Origin: Candidatus Woesearchaeota archaeon
GTDB taxonomy: Archaea; Nanobdellota; Nanobdellia; Woesearchaeales; GW2011-AR4
Reading direction: 5' to 3'
NCBI GenBank assembly: GCA_019323655.1
Contig: JAHWGX010000024.1
Span: 1-24,655, forward strand
DNA length: 24,655 nt
Shown: piece after piece, positions 14,632 through 22,102 of the stretch
Numbering within the stretch: position 1 is the stretch's first letter
How the letters are laid out: each line of letters opens with the position of its first letter
The notes under the pieces: generated by a model
Databases searched by the model: none
What the model saw: the letters and a program-made list of their open reading frames with translations, nothing else
What the model was told of the DNA's origin: nothing
Position numbers and translations under genes: made by a program

Positions 14632-15326
14632 CCAAAACTAATGTAAAAGACAAGGACATTGTGGTTCCGGGAGAAATATTAGCCACAGGAATGGACAGCT
14701 TTCCGGGAATTGGCACTTATAGGCAGGGCGAAAACATAATGGCTGCAAGGCTCGGCTTGGTGCAAATTGACGGAAGGACAATAAAGCTCATACCATTATC
14801 AGGGAGATATATACCTAAAAAACACGATACTGTTATATGCAAAGTTGTTGATGTGAGTGTCAATGGCTGGCGCCTTGACACAAACAGCCCCTACACAGCA
14901 ATGCTTTCCATGAAAGAAGCAACATCGCAGTTTATTGCAAGGGGGGCTGACCTCACGCAATACTATGACATAGGCGATTATATCGTATGCAAAATAATAA
15001 ATGTCACAAGCCAGAAGCTTGTTGACGTGACAATGAAGGGGATGGGGCTCAAAAAACTAAAAGATGGGAGAACGATAGAAGTGGCAAGCAACAAAGTGCC
15101 CAGGATAATAGGGAAACAGGGAAGCATGGTTTCTAGGGTAAAGCAGGCAACAAACTGCAATATTGTAGTAGGGCAGAACGGCCTCGTATGGATTAACGGC
15201 ACTCCGGAAAATGAGATGCTTGCAATAATGAGCATAAGGAAGATTGAGGAAGAGAGCCACTTGAGCGGTTTGACTGACAAAATCCAGAAATTTCTGGAGG
15301 AAAACAGCAAGGCAAAGGCATTGTAA
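14628..15326 (+). CDS. rrp4: Exosome RNA-binding subunit Rrp4
   Basis: This is a cap subunit of the archaeal exosome, which feeds RNA into the Rrp41-Rrp42 ring. The N-terminal domain (VVPGEILATGMDSFPGIGTY) is followed by an S1-type domain (about residues 60-135) and a KH domain with the motif PRIIGKQGSMVSRVKQAT, GxxG at 162-165. The 232-aa length fits. The start codon overlaps the SBDS stop. The alternative cap subunit Csl4 and the archaeal DnaG that usually accompanies it are not in this window. Confidence 0.95.
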   Translation: MTKTNVKDKDIVVPGEILATGMDSFPGIGTYRQGENIMAARLGLVQIDGRTIKLIPLSGRYIPKKHDTVICKVVDVSVNGWRLDTNSPYTAMLSMKEATSQFIARGADLTQYYDIGDYIVCKIINVTSQKLVDVTMKGMGLKKLKDGRTIEVASNKVPRIIGKQGSMVSRVKQATNCNIVVGQNGLVWINGTPENEMLAIMSIRKIEEESHLSGLTDKIQKFLEENSKAKAL

Positions 15327-15337
15327 ATGGTGGTCAT

Positions 15338-16045
15338 ATGGCTTACACAGAAAGGCTTAACGGCAGAAAATTTGAGGAAACGAGAAAGATTGAGGCTAAG
15401 GTGGGGGTAATACCAAATGCAGACGGCTCTGCCTATTTCAAGATAGGGAACACAGAAGCGTATGCAGCTGTTTACGGTCCAAGAAACCTGCATCCCAGAT
15501 TTTTGCAGGACCCATCCAAGGGAATATTAAGATGCAATTATAATATGATGCCGTTCTCAAGCTCAGGGGAAAGGGTAAGGCCCGGCAACTCAAGGCGCTC
15601 AAGGGAAATCTCTTTGGTAACTGAAAAAGCCTTGCTTCCTGTTCTTAATCTGGAAGAATACCCTAACTCTGTAGTTGATGTTTTTATTGAGCTTCCGCAG
15701 ACAGAAGCAGGCTCAAGATGCGCCGGAATCTGCGCTGCATCAATGGCTCTTGCTGACGCAGGGCTGGTAATGAAAGACCTCGTTGCAGCAGTTTCTGTCG
15801 GCAGAATAGACGACAAGCTTCTTGTTGACCTGGATTATGCAGAGGAGGCTTATGAAGATGCTCCTGTTGCAGACATACCTATCGCAATCATGCCTAATCA
15901 TGATGAAATTACCTTGCTGCAAATGGACGGGCTAATCTCAAAAGAAGAGCTTAAAAAAGTCATTGAGATGGGGAAAAAGGCATGCAAGGAAATTTATGAA
16001 ATCCAAAAAAGGGCTTTGAAGGATAAGTACAACAAGGAAGGATAA
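15338..16045 (+). CDS. rrp41: Exosome catalytic RNase PH-type subunit Rrp41
   Basis: This is the active phosphorolytic subunit of the hexameric exosome ring (3'-5' RNA degradation and tailing). The start has LNGRKFEETRKIEAKVGV, typical of Rrp41. Phosphate/RNA-binding basic residues lie in NSRRSREIS (about 84-92), and the catalytic aspartate region is VADIPIAI with D179. The length is 235 aa. GGTGGT a few bases before the ATG is the likely SD, 11 nt after rrp4. Rrp42, its inactive partner, follows after 18 nt. Confidence 0.95.
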   Translation: MAYTERLNGRKFEETRKIEAKVGVIPNADGSAYFKIGNTEAYAAVYGPRNLHPRFLQDPSKGILRCNYNMMPFSSSGERVRPGNSRRSREISLVTEKALLPVLNLEEYPNSVVDVFIELPQTEAGSRCAGICAASMALADAGLVMKDLVAAVSVGRIDDKLLVDLDYAEEAYEDAPVADIPIAIMPNHDEITLLQMDGLISKEELKKVIEMGKKACKEIYEIQKRALKDKYNKEG

Positions 16046-16063
16046 TTACGCAGGTGTTGCTAA

Positions 16064-16840
16064 ATGTACAAGGAATTAAGGAACCATATAATAAAGCTTT
16101 TTGATTCAAACACAAGGCTTGACGGAAGGAAATTTACTGATTACAGGGAGCCGCTCAGTTTAAATGTTAATGTGGCAAAAACAGCAGAAGGCTCTGCCCG
16201 CGTTCAGATAGGAAAAACAGATGTTATTGCAGGCATCAAGCTCGAGGTCATAGAGCCTTACCCGGACACTCCTGACAAAGGCACAATAATAGTCGGCGCA
16301 GAGTTATTGCCTTTATCCAACCCTGATTTTGAATTGGGGCCTCCGGGAACAGAGGCAATAGAGCTCGCAAGAGTTGTCGACAGGGGAATAAGGGAAAGCA
16401 ACTGCATAGACTTCAAAAAATTATGCATAAAAAAAGGGGAGAAAGCATGGGCAGTTATCATAGACATATGCACCATAAATGATTCCGGAAATTTATTTGA
16501 CGCTTCTGCCCTCGCAGCAGTTGCCGCATTGAAAAACACAAGGTTCCCAAAATACAAGGACGATAAAATTGACTACAAGGAAAAAACAGACAAAAAGCTC
16601 GAGCTTAACGACATCCCGATCTCTGTTACAGTGATTAAAATCGGGGACAAGCTTATTGTTGATCCGGACTCTGACGAGGAAAAAGTAATTGATGCCAGGC
16701 TTACTGTTGCCAGCTTAAGCGACGGGACTTTATGCGCCCTGCAGAAAGGCGGAGACTATCCCTTAAAATCAGAAGACATAGGCAGGATGATTGACATTGC
16801 GCTGGAAAAGGCAAAGGAATTGAGGAAACTTATAAAATAA
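16064..16840 (+). CDS. rrp42: Exosome structural RNase PH-type subunit Rrp42
   Basis: This is the non-catalytic ring partner of Rrp41, needed to form the hexamer and bind RNA. TRLDGRKFTDYREPLSLNV and the signature LLPLSNPDFELGPPGTEAIEL are diagnostic. The catalytic aspartate of Rrp41 is not expected here. The length is 258 aa. It closes the visible superoperon: the ribosomal protein L37Ae and RNA polymerase subunit P genes that often come next in euryarchaea are not present, and a T-run follows at 16881-16887. Confidence 0.95.
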   Translation: MYKELRNHIIKLFDSNTRLDGRKFTDYREPLSLNVNVAKTAEGSARVQIGKTDVIAGIKLEVIEPYPDTPDKGTIIVGAELLPLSNPDFELGPPGTEAIELARVVDRGIRESNCIDFKKLCIKKGEKAWAVIIDICTINDSGNLFDASALAAVAALKNTRFPKYKDDKIDYKEKTDKKLELNDIPISVTVIKIGDKLIVDPDSDEEKVIDARLTVASLSDGTLCALQKGGDYPLKSEDIGRMIDIALEKAKELRKLIK

Positions 16841-16880
16841 ATTAGGGATTGTGTTTATTGACAGGCTTATTGATTTGGTG

Positions 16881-16887
16881 TTTTTTT
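16881..16887 (+). terminator. T-run terminator after the exosome operon
   Basis: Seven T residues lie about 40 nt after the rrp42 stop with no clear hairpin. Archaeal termination commonly uses such U-rich tracts. The next gene has its own TATA box. Confidence 0.35.
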
Positions 16888-16955
16888 GGTATTAAAAGTC
16901 CTTCTATTTTAGGTTTATACAAATTGCTTGTTTTTGACAGACAAAAGGCGCAAGA

Positions 16956-16963
16956 TTTAAATA
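16956..16963 (+). promoter_or_regulatory. TATA box of the nucleotidyltransferase/HEPN pair
   Basis: TTTAAATA is centred about 28 nt before the ATG at 16988, again consistent with leaderless transcription. No SD is visible at that ATG. Confidence 0.5.
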
Positions 16964-16987
16964 CTAGTTGTATTTTAAATAATACAT

Positions 16988-17578
16988 ATGTATAATAAAA
17001 TAAACATAACTGAAAACAGCCTGCAAGTGCTTTCGTTATTCACGAATGGGTTTGACAGGGAATACTATATAAGGGAAGTGGAAAAACTGCTTGAAATAAG
17101 CCCGAGAACATCGCAACTTATTCTTGAGGATTTGGAGAACAAAGGCCTTATCGGATCAAAAACAAGGGGGAAAATAAAGTCTTATAAGTTAAAGATAAAT
17201 GAATTGAGCAAAAGATACCTTGCATTTGTCGAGCAGTACAAGTCAATATCATTTATGGAAAAAAACCTCATGGTAAAGGAGGTTATAGAAAAAATATGCC
17301 CGTTTATTGATGGGATAGGCATTATTTTTGGAAGCTATGCGAAAGGAAGAGCAAATAAAGAGTCTGATTTGGATATTTTTGTAGCAGGAGTTTATGAAAA
17401 GGAAGAAATCAAGAAAGTTTCAAGAAATATTGGGATAGAGATAAGCGTAAAGTGCTACCCTTTAAAATTATTTGAAAAAAACCTTGACCAAGACATTTTC
17501 CTGAAAGAGATATTAAAAAACCACATAGTTTTTTTAAATGCGGAGAGCTTTATTCGAAAGGTGCTAAAAAATGGATAA
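16988..17578 (+). CDS. Winged-helix plus minimal nucleotidyltransferase (MNT) protein
   Basis: This is 196 aa. The N-terminal part (about residues 10-75) looks like a winged helix-turn-helix with the recognition region ISPRTSQLILEDLENKGLI. The second part is a DNA polymerase beta-like nucleotidyltransferase with GSYAKGRANKESDLDIFV, that is GS at 115-116 and the metal-binding DxD at 127-129. MNT proteins paired with HEPN proteins act as toxin-antitoxin modules in which the MNT neutralises HEPN by adding nucleotides. The fused winged helix could let this protein repress its own promoter. It overlaps the next gene by 8 nt, which indicates co-translation. Confidence 0.85.
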   Translation: MYNKINITENSLQVLSLFTNGFDREYYIREVEKLLEISPRTSQLILEDLENKGLIGSKTRGKIKSYKLKINELSKRYLAFVEQYKSISFMEKNLMVKEVIEKICPFIDGIGIIFGSYAKGRANKESDLDIFVAGVYEKEEIKKVSRNIGIEISVKCYPLKLFEKNLDQDIFLKEILKNHIVFLNAESFIRKVLKNG

Positions 17579-18044
17579 AATAAAATGGTGCGCAGGAAAG
17601 AAACAGGGTTTAAGCTTAATTGAACCAAACTCAGATCTTGCAGAAGCTTATACAAAGAAAGCTGAAGAAGCTCTGGAGTCAATGAGGCTAAATACTATAA
17701 AAGATTGGAAAATCTCAACTGCATATTATACGCTATATTTCTCACTTTATTCAATTTTGATAAAAATGGGTATAAAATGCGAAATCCATTCATGCACAAT
17801 CGAATTTGCCAGACGGTTTTTGAGGGAATACTTTACAGATGAAGACATTGATTTTGCAGAGGACTCCTTAAAAGCAAGAATAGACTCCCAGTATTATGTA
17901 GATAGGACAGTGCCGGATGAACAATACAGAAAGATGCTGAAGAACGCCCCAAATTTTTTGGTGAAATGCAAATCAATACTAATCAAACTCAATGAAAAAA
18001 AGATAAATTCTATCAGAAAGGAGTTTCAAAAGGCATTAAAATAA
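17571..18044 (+). CDS. HEPN-domain protein, partner of the nucleotidyltransferase
   Basis: This is 157 aa, mostly helical. SDLAEAYTKKAEEALESM (about residues 21-38) and the following DWKISTAYYTLYFSLYSILIKMG match the HEPN fold, where the first two long helices are followed by a conserved 'AYYa.f.a..all...G' block. RNase-type HEPN toxins carry R-x4-6-H, but here the only histidine is H73 and no arginine lies 5-7 residues before it, so the usual active site is absent. It may be a non-catalytic HEPN or use another site. The ATG lies within the last codons of the nucleotidyltransferase gene. Confidence 0.75.
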   Translation: MDKIKWCAGKKQGLSLIEPNSDLAEAYTKKAEEALESMRLNTIKDWKISTAYYTLYFSLYSILIKMGIKCEIHSCTIEFARRFLREYFTDEDIDFAEDSLKARIDSQYYVDRTVPDEQYRKMLKNAPNFLVKCKSILIKLNEKKINSIRKEFQKALK

Positions 18045-18080
18045 TAAGTTCAAGTGGAAAATCGAACCGAAACTGCAAAA

Positions 18081-18356
18081 ATGGACACTTTAACAGAAGA
18101 AAGACTGGAGAGGGAATTTCATGTGACAAAAAAAGCATTGGGCAGTATAAAAATTAAAATTGACAAAAAAGACAAGCTATATGGCAATGCCCTTCATTTT
18201 CTCGATACTGCAAAAAGGTATTACGAGGATGCAGGATATTTCAGAAAAAAAGGCGACAAGGCATCTGCATTTGGGGCTCTAAATTACGCATTCGGCTGGC
18301 TTGACGCAGGAAAAGACATCGGACTGTTTGAGGAAAAAACAATAAAAAAGCAATAG
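18081..18356 (+). CDS. DUF357-family protein
   Basis: This small helical protein has the DUF357 signature in its C-terminal half: AKRYYEDAGYFRKKGDKASAFGALNYAFGWLDAGKDIGLF (given here as a description of the region 41-80, whose key elements are YYxDAxYF, AFGALNYA and GWLDAG). The family is archaeal and of unknown biochemical role. I start it at ATG 18081 (91 aa), which gives the family-like N-terminus MDTLTEERLEREFHV. A GTG at 18054, nine codons upstream and in frame, is possible. Neither has a clear SD. It follows the HEPN gene closely and may be co-transcribed. Confidence 0.8.
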   Translation: MDTLTEERLEREFHVTKKALGSIKIKIDKKDKLYGNALHFLDTAKRYYEDAGYFRKKGDKASAFGALNYAFGWLDAGKDIGLFEEKTIKKQ

Positions 18357-18450
18357 GGCTCATAAAGTAAAGATAAAAGACAAAATTTTCCATATAACAT
18401 CCACCAAGAAAATTTTCTGATTATTATCAATTTTCAATGCTGTAATAACA

Positions 18451-18550
18451 TTAAGCTAAAGATAAAATAATAGCTTAACAAATAATTGTTAAAGGTAAGA
18501 TAAAAATAGATTTAATGCAAAATCAAATAATTAAGCAAATAATTGCTAAA
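18451..18550. repeat. Series of AT-rich hairpins in the gap before ftsZ
   Basis: The gap 18357-18664 holds no credible gene. Within it are TTAAGCTA/TAGCTTAA (18451-18458/18471-18478), TTAACAA/TTGTTAA with loop ATAA (18475-18481/18486-18492), and AGCAA/TTGCT with the same loop (18534-18538/18543-18547). The second and third are arranged as a 56-nt repeat that also shares TTTAATGCAAAAT (18510-18522 and 18564-18576, approximately). One A-T pair in the first copy is G-C in the second, a compensating change. It lies between the DUF357 and ftsZ 3' ends, so it could be a bidirectional 3' region. Confidence 0.4.
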
Positions 18551-18664
18551 AGCAAAAAATAAGTTTAATGCAAAATGCATAATTAAAAAACTAAACAAAT
18601 AATAAAAAATATAGAAATAAAGCTAAAAAATCAAAAGCCTAACAAGCTTTTTATCAGCTCGAAG

Positions 18665-19732
18665 TTAAGCGAAATCAATTCCCAGCTCATTAGTAAACCT
18701 TGCATTTTCCGCCCTTTCTGTCTTTGCGTCTAATTTGCCGAGAATCCACGGGCTGTGGACGCCGGTTACTATTGTCATCACAGTCAGCTTTCCTTTCATC
18801 TCCTCTGAAACCCTTGCTCCCCAGATAACATTCGCATCATGGTCAAGGTTTTCTGTGACAAGCTCACCTACCCTGCTTACCTCATCAAGGGTCATATCAG
18901 GGCCTCCTTCTATGTGGATTAAAGCGCCGGTAGCCCCTTTGTAGCTTATGTCCAATAATGGATTGCTCAAAGCGCCTTTAACAGCTTCCTCAACCTTATT
19001 TGTTGTGTCTGATGCGCCAACGCCGATAGCAGCTACACCTCCGTTTGTCATGATTGCCTTAACATCAGCATAATCAAGATTGACTAAGCTCGGCACAGCT
19101 ATTGTCTCAACAATGCCCCTTATCATTGTTGCTATTAGCTCGTTTGCGACTGCGAATGCCTGCTGTACCGGTAAGTTGCCTGCGATGTTAACTAACCTGT
19201 TGTTGTCTATGACTATTACAGTGTCAGAAACCTGCCTTAACTGCTGCAATCCAAACTCTGCCTTGTCAATTCTTGCCCTCTCAATATTAAAAGGCATTGT
19301 CACTGTTCCTATAACAATTGCGCCTGATTCTTTTACAACCTGAGCTATCACAGGAGCAGCTCCTGTCCCAGTGCCTCCGCCCATGCCTGCGCATATAAAT
19401 GCCATGTCTGCGCCGCTTACCATTCCTTTCAGCTCATGAATGCTTTCCTGAGCAGCCTCAGCCCCCCTGTTAGGGTATCCCCCGCAGCCTAAGCCTTTTG
19501 TAAGCTCTTTTCCTATCAGGATTTTCCTGTCAGAGCCTGTTATATCCAAATGCTGCTTATCTGTATTGCATGCTAAAATTTCAGCCCCTTTGATGCCTTT
19601 TTTATAAAGCCAGGAAACCATATTGCTTCCTGCCCCGCCTACGCCAAAAACTTTTATATTCGCCTGGCCTATCAAGTTATCATAATTGACCGGCTGGTGG
19701 TTTTTTACTGCTTCCTGCACAATAAAATCCAT
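18665..19732 (-). CDS. ftsZ: Cell division GTPase FtsZ
   Basis: This tubulin-family GTPase polymerises into the division ring. The N-terminal nucleotide-binding strand is IKVFGVGGAGSNMV, the signature GGGTGTG is at residues 118-124, and the T7 loop N-L-D-Y-A-D is at 218-223. The protein is 355 aa and ends soon after the GTPase/C-terminal domain (LTVMTIVTGVHSPW), without the long acidic tail and conserved peptide of bacterial FtsZ. Translation is set by a near-perfect SD at 19736-19745. Another FtsZ paralogue is usual in archaea but is not in this window, so FtsZ1/FtsZ2 cannot be assigned. The strand is the same as marC and cbf5 but the 236-nt gap suggests its own control. Confidence 0.97.
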   Translation of the reverse strand: MDFIVQEAVKNHQPVNYDNLIGQANIKVFGVGGAGSNMVSWLYKKGIKGAEILACNTDKQHLDITGSDRKILIGKELTKGLGCGGYPNRGAEAAQESIHELKGMVSGADMAFICAGMGGGTGTGAAPVIAQVVKESGAIVIGTVTMPFNIERARIDKAEFGLQQLRQVSDTVIVIDNNRLVNIAGNLPVQQAFAVANELIATMIRGIVETIAVPSLVNLDYADVKAIMTNGGVAAIGVGASDTTNKVEEAVKGALSNPLLDISYKGATGALIHIEGGPDMTLDEVSRVGELVTENLDHDANVIWGARVSEEMKGKLTVMTIVTGVHSPWILGKLDAKTERAENARFTNELGIDFA

Positions 19733-19735
19733 ATT

Positions 19736-19745
19736 GGATCACCTC
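19736..19745 (-). promoter_or_regulatory. Unusually complete Shine-Dalgarno site of ftsZ
   Basis: The minus strand reads GAGGTGATCC 3 nt before the ATG, complementary to nearly the whole 16S 3' tail (GATCACCTC). It is the strongest SD in the window and suggests high translation. Confidence 0.7.
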
Positions 19746-19785
19746 ATTTTTACGATTTTTATAGCTATATTTTATTCTATACTCA

Positions 19786-19876
19786 CGGACAAAAATTTTT
19801 GTACAATAGTTGTCCGTTCGTAATAAGCAAATAACCTCTATATTGTATAAAAATTTGTGTTATTTGCTATAGCAAA
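19786..19876. promoter_or_regulatory. Cluster of palindromes upstream of ftsZ, possible operators
   Basis: Four inverted repeats lie between the ftsZ promoter region and marC: CGGACAA/TTGTCCG (19786-19792/19810-19816), the internal palindrome ACAAAAATTTTTGT (19789-19802), GCAAATAAC/GTTATTTGC (19827-19835/19859-19867) and TTTGCTATAGCAAA (19863-19876). A further CAGTATA/TATACTG lies at 19904-19910/19928-19934. The density and the GC-containing ends argue for protein binding sites more than chance, but AT richness makes this uncertain. Confidence 0.4.
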
Positions 19877-19968
19877 AATACGCTTTTAATATAAGAAAAC
19901 AGCCAGTATATAAATGTTATGTTTTTGTATACTGATATACTCTTACAGTAAAATATATAGGTTAGAGT

Positions 19969-20559
19969 TCACAAAGAAGCCCAGCCCTGTTTTATAAGCT
20001 CTACTGCGAGTGCTGTTAAGATTAATCCCATAATTTTTGCTATTACATCACTTCCCTGCCTGCCGAATAGTTTAAACAGTATCTCTGTCTGGTGCAAGAC
20101 TATCCATGCCAAAAGCAGGTTTAATAAAGAAGCCGCTAAAGCCAATAAGTAGCCAAATTCATTCACCAACAGGATTATTACTGTAATGACTGCCGGGCCT
20201 GCTATTAATGGTGTTGCCAAAGGCACAGCCGCAATCTCATATTTTTTTGCCCTTTCTTCCCTTAAGCTAAAGCCAAGGACAATTTTTAGCCCGATAATCA
20301 GCAAAACTATGCCGCCTGCGACCTGGAAACTTTTTAGGCTAATGCCGAAATATTTCAGTATATCCACCCCAAAAAACAGGAAGGTCAGCAAAATAAGAGC
20401 CGCTATTGAAACCGCCATATCCACATTCTTATTCCTTTTCTTCACTGATAACTTCTGCATTATTGTGGAGAATATAGGCAGGTTCCCGATAGCATCCATT
20501 GCAACAAATACCGCAAAAAATGCCTTAATAAAATCCATGTACACAGATTCCAAAACCAT
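19969..20559 (-). CDS. MarC-family integral membrane protein
   Basis: From ATG 20559 this is 196 aa with about six hydrophobic helices. The start MDFIKAFFAVFVAMDAIGNLPIF (8 residues after the chosen Met, read in two parts) is the MarC/UPF0056 signature (a 'D-x-x-G-N-x-P' motif). AAVPLATPLIAGPAVITVIIL is the second family motif. The biochemical role of MarC proteins is unknown; the name came from the E. coli multiple antibiotic resistance locus, but the link was not confirmed. The start 20559 is supported by a TATA box 25 nt upstream. Earlier starts would overlap cbf5. Confidence 0.88.
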   Translation of the reverse strand: MVLESVYMDFIKAFFAVFVAMDAIGNLPIFSTIMQKLSVKKRNKNVDMAVSIAALILLTFLFFGVDILKYFGISLKSFQVAGGIVLLIIGLKIVLGFSLREERAKKYEIAAVPLATPLIAGPAVITVIILLVNEFGYLLALAASLLNLLLAWIVLHQTEILFKLFGRQGSDVIAKIMGLILTALAVELIKQGWASL

Positions 20560-20580
20560 TTTATTGTCGTAAAACTTGGA

Positions 20581-20587
20581 ATTTATA
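20581..20587 (-). promoter_or_regulatory. TATA box of marC
   Basis: TATAAAT on the minus strand lies in the 40-nt gap after cbf5, centred 25 nt before ATG 20559. This selects that ATG over the more upstream in-frame starts and indicates a leaderless transcript. Confidence 0.45.
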
Positions 20588-20599
20588 TTCTTTTCTAAA

Positions 20600-21586
20600 T
20601 TATATCTTATAAACTCCCGGCTGCATAAAAACTTTCTCTGTTTTGACTGCAAATCCTTTTTCCTGCCTTATTATTTCCTCTGAGCTCAATTTTGCAGTTC
20701 CTAATGCTACCAGCTCGTCCTTTAAAGTCATGACTGCAACTGCATCGTTTGCTTTTATTTTATCGTTTAGCTTGCTTATTCCCGGGACATTTAAGGCAGC
20801 TCCGTGGCATAAAGTATCAACAGTTGTGTCAAAAACCCATATTTTAGGCAGATGTTTAACAGCATTTTCTATTGGCTGTATAACCTTTCTTAAAAATTTG
20901 TCATTTTTCTCATTTTTATAGAAGTAATAAGCATCTGTAAGGTCCTGCAATGTAAACAAAGTTTCCTCATTAAAAGGCCCTGCCTTAGTCCTCCTTAACT
21001 CCTGCATATGCGCTCCAACTTTCAGTTTTTTTCCAAGATCAAAGCAAAGCTTTCTTATGTATGTCCCTGCCTCGCATCCGACAATAAACAAAACATCCTG
21101 TTCCTCTTTTTCAAGAATGTCAAAATAATAAATTTCCCTTGTCCTTTCAACTCTCTTTACAGAGCTTTTTAACGGAGGCGTTTGCCTTATTTTCCCGGTA
21201 AAATATTTTTTTATTGCCTCCTTTAGCTTTTTTTCCTCAACATCCCTGTGCAGGTGCATTATTCCGGCATACTCTTTTCCTGATTTTAGCAATGCCTGCA
21301 CAACTCTTGTTGCCCTGCCTAATGCAATCGGCAGAAGCCCGTGGACATTGGGATCAAGAGTTCCGGAATGGCCCGCCTTATCAATCCCAAGGATTTTCTG
21401 CACATAATCGCTTACCTGGTGGCTTGTAGGCCCCTGAGGCTTGTTTATATTGACAACGCCGTAATTGATTATTTCTTCTGTCTCTCTTTGCTCTGGCTTG
21501 CAGCCTAATTTTACATCAGTCTCTGCTTCTTTTTTTACAAGAATTTTTCTTTTTATTTTCTCAAACGGCAGCAATTGTTTTGTCAT
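20600..21586 (-). CDS. cbf5: H/ACA snoRNP tRNA/rRNA pseudouridine synthase Cbf5
   Basis: This is the catalytic subunit of archaeal H/ACA RNPs (with Nop10, Gar1, L7Ae), able to modify rRNA with a guide RNA and tRNA U55 without. GVVNINKPQGPTSHQV and GHSGTLDPNVHGLLP carry the TruB-family signature, with the catalytic aspartate D78 in GTLDP. GCEAGTYIRKLCFDLG is the second motif. A C-terminal PUA domain spans about residues 245-328 (the region NDKIKANDAVAVMTL). The length is 328 aa. A TATA-like box at 21610-21621 is about 28 nt before the ATG, so the mRNA may be leaderless. Confidence 0.96.
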   Translation of the reverse strand: MTKQLLPFEKIKRKILVKKEAETDVKLGCKPEQRETEEIINYGVVNINKPQGPTSHQVSDYVQKILGIDKAGHSGTLDPNVHGLLPIALGRATRVVQALLKSGKEYAGIMHLHRDVEEKKLKEAIKKYFTGKIRQTPPLKSSVKRVERTREIYYFDILEKEEQDVLFIVGCEAGTYIRKLCFDLGKKLKVGAHMQELRRTKAGPFNEETLFTLQDLTDAYYFYKNEKNDKFLRKVIQPIENAVKHLPKIWVFDTTVDTLCHGAALNVPGISKLNDKIKANDAVAVMTLKDELVALGTAKLSSEEIIRQEKGFAVKTEKVFMQPGVYKI

Positions 21587-21609
21587 ATCCAGCCAAGAAA
21601 AAACAGGGG

Positions 21610-21621
21610 TTTAATAAATTT
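21610..21621 (-). promoter_or_regulatory. TATA-like box of cbf5
   Basis: The minus strand reads AAATTTATTAAA, centred about 28 nt upstream of ATG 21586. The sequence between box and ATG has no clear SD. Confidence 0.35.
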
Positions 21622-21649
21622 CTTGTTTTTGTTTTATGGCATTCAACTG

Positions 21650-21997
21650 TCAATTAAAGCACTGGACATTGCCGGTTGTCTTGCACAAGGTTTTTGAAAA
21701 GGGCCTTGTATACATATCCTCTTCCAGCTCAATTTTTTCTACTGCCATTTTTTGGTTTTCTCCCTGCAGGCTAATGTACCCTATCTCAAGCGCTTCCTTG
21801 TCTTTTTCAACCGCTTCCTTCAGCTCAGAAATCTCATTAAGCTTTTTTTCCTTCAAAAGCAGTTTTTCCTCTATCTCTTTAAGGCGCTCAACCTTTTTAT
21901 CGTAATCCTGCTGAACTTCATTAATCTTGCTTTGGTAATAAAAGTTCAGGCCCACAAAAGCCATTAAAAGAACCAGCATCATCGCTAAAAGGCGCAT
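21650..21997 (-). CDS. Membrane-anchored coiled-coil protein
   Basis: From ATG 21997 this is 115 aa: one N-terminal transmembrane helix (MRLLAMMLVLLMAFVGLNFYY) and then a long charged region (about residues 22-85) with heptad-like E/K/L spacing, ending in a short segment with two cysteines (KTLCKTTGNVQCFN). The layout recalls FtsL/DivIC-type division proteins, but that is a structural resemblance only. A TTG at 22024, 9 codons upstream, is preceded by a GGGGTGAT SD 4-5 nt away, while ATG 21997 has GGGAG 8 nt away, so the start is undecided. It lies between cbf5 and the insertion sequence. Confidence 0.65.
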   Translation of the reverse strand: MRLLAMMLVLLMAFVGLNFYYQSKINEVQQDYDKKVERLKEIEEKLLLKEKKLNEISELKEAVEKDKEALEIGYISLQGENQKMAVEKIELEEDMYTRPFSKTLCKTTGNVQCFN

Positions 21998-22032
21998 ATC
22001 CGCATCTCCCTTAAGATATCCCAACTAAATCA

Positions 22033-22047
22033 CCCCCTAATTGGGGG
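22033..22047 (-). promoter_or_regulatory. C5/G5 hairpin over the upstream SD of the coiled-coil gene
   Basis: On the minus strand CCCCC-AATTA-GGGGG can form a 5-bp stem. Its G arm is the first part of the GGGGGTGAT SD in front of TTG 22024, so pairing would hide that site. This could be a small translation control or a coincidence. Confidence 0.3.
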
Positions 22048-22075
22048 TTTATACAAAAAAGTATAAAAACATTTC

Positions 22076-22082
22076 TATAAAA
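22076..22082. repeat. Candidate left target-site duplication of IS A
   Basis: TATAAAA just outside the left end is matched by TATAAAA at 23377-23383 just outside the right end. Because TATAAAA is also a promoter-like word, and the left copy is followed by GT before the inverted repeat, this is tentative. Confidence 0.35.
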
Positions 22083-22084
22083 GT

Positions 22085-22102
22085 GAATTTGGGACAGGAT
22101 TA
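22085..22102 (+). repeat. Left terminal inverted repeat of IS A
   Basis: GAATTTGGGACAGGATTA is identical to the reverse complement of 23359-23376. Its last three bases are the minus-strand stop codon of the transposase. Confidence 0.85.

Noticed and set aside
17571..18044. Active RNase HEPN toxin
   Set aside because: There is no R-x4-6-H motif, so catalytic activity of the usual type cannot be claimed.
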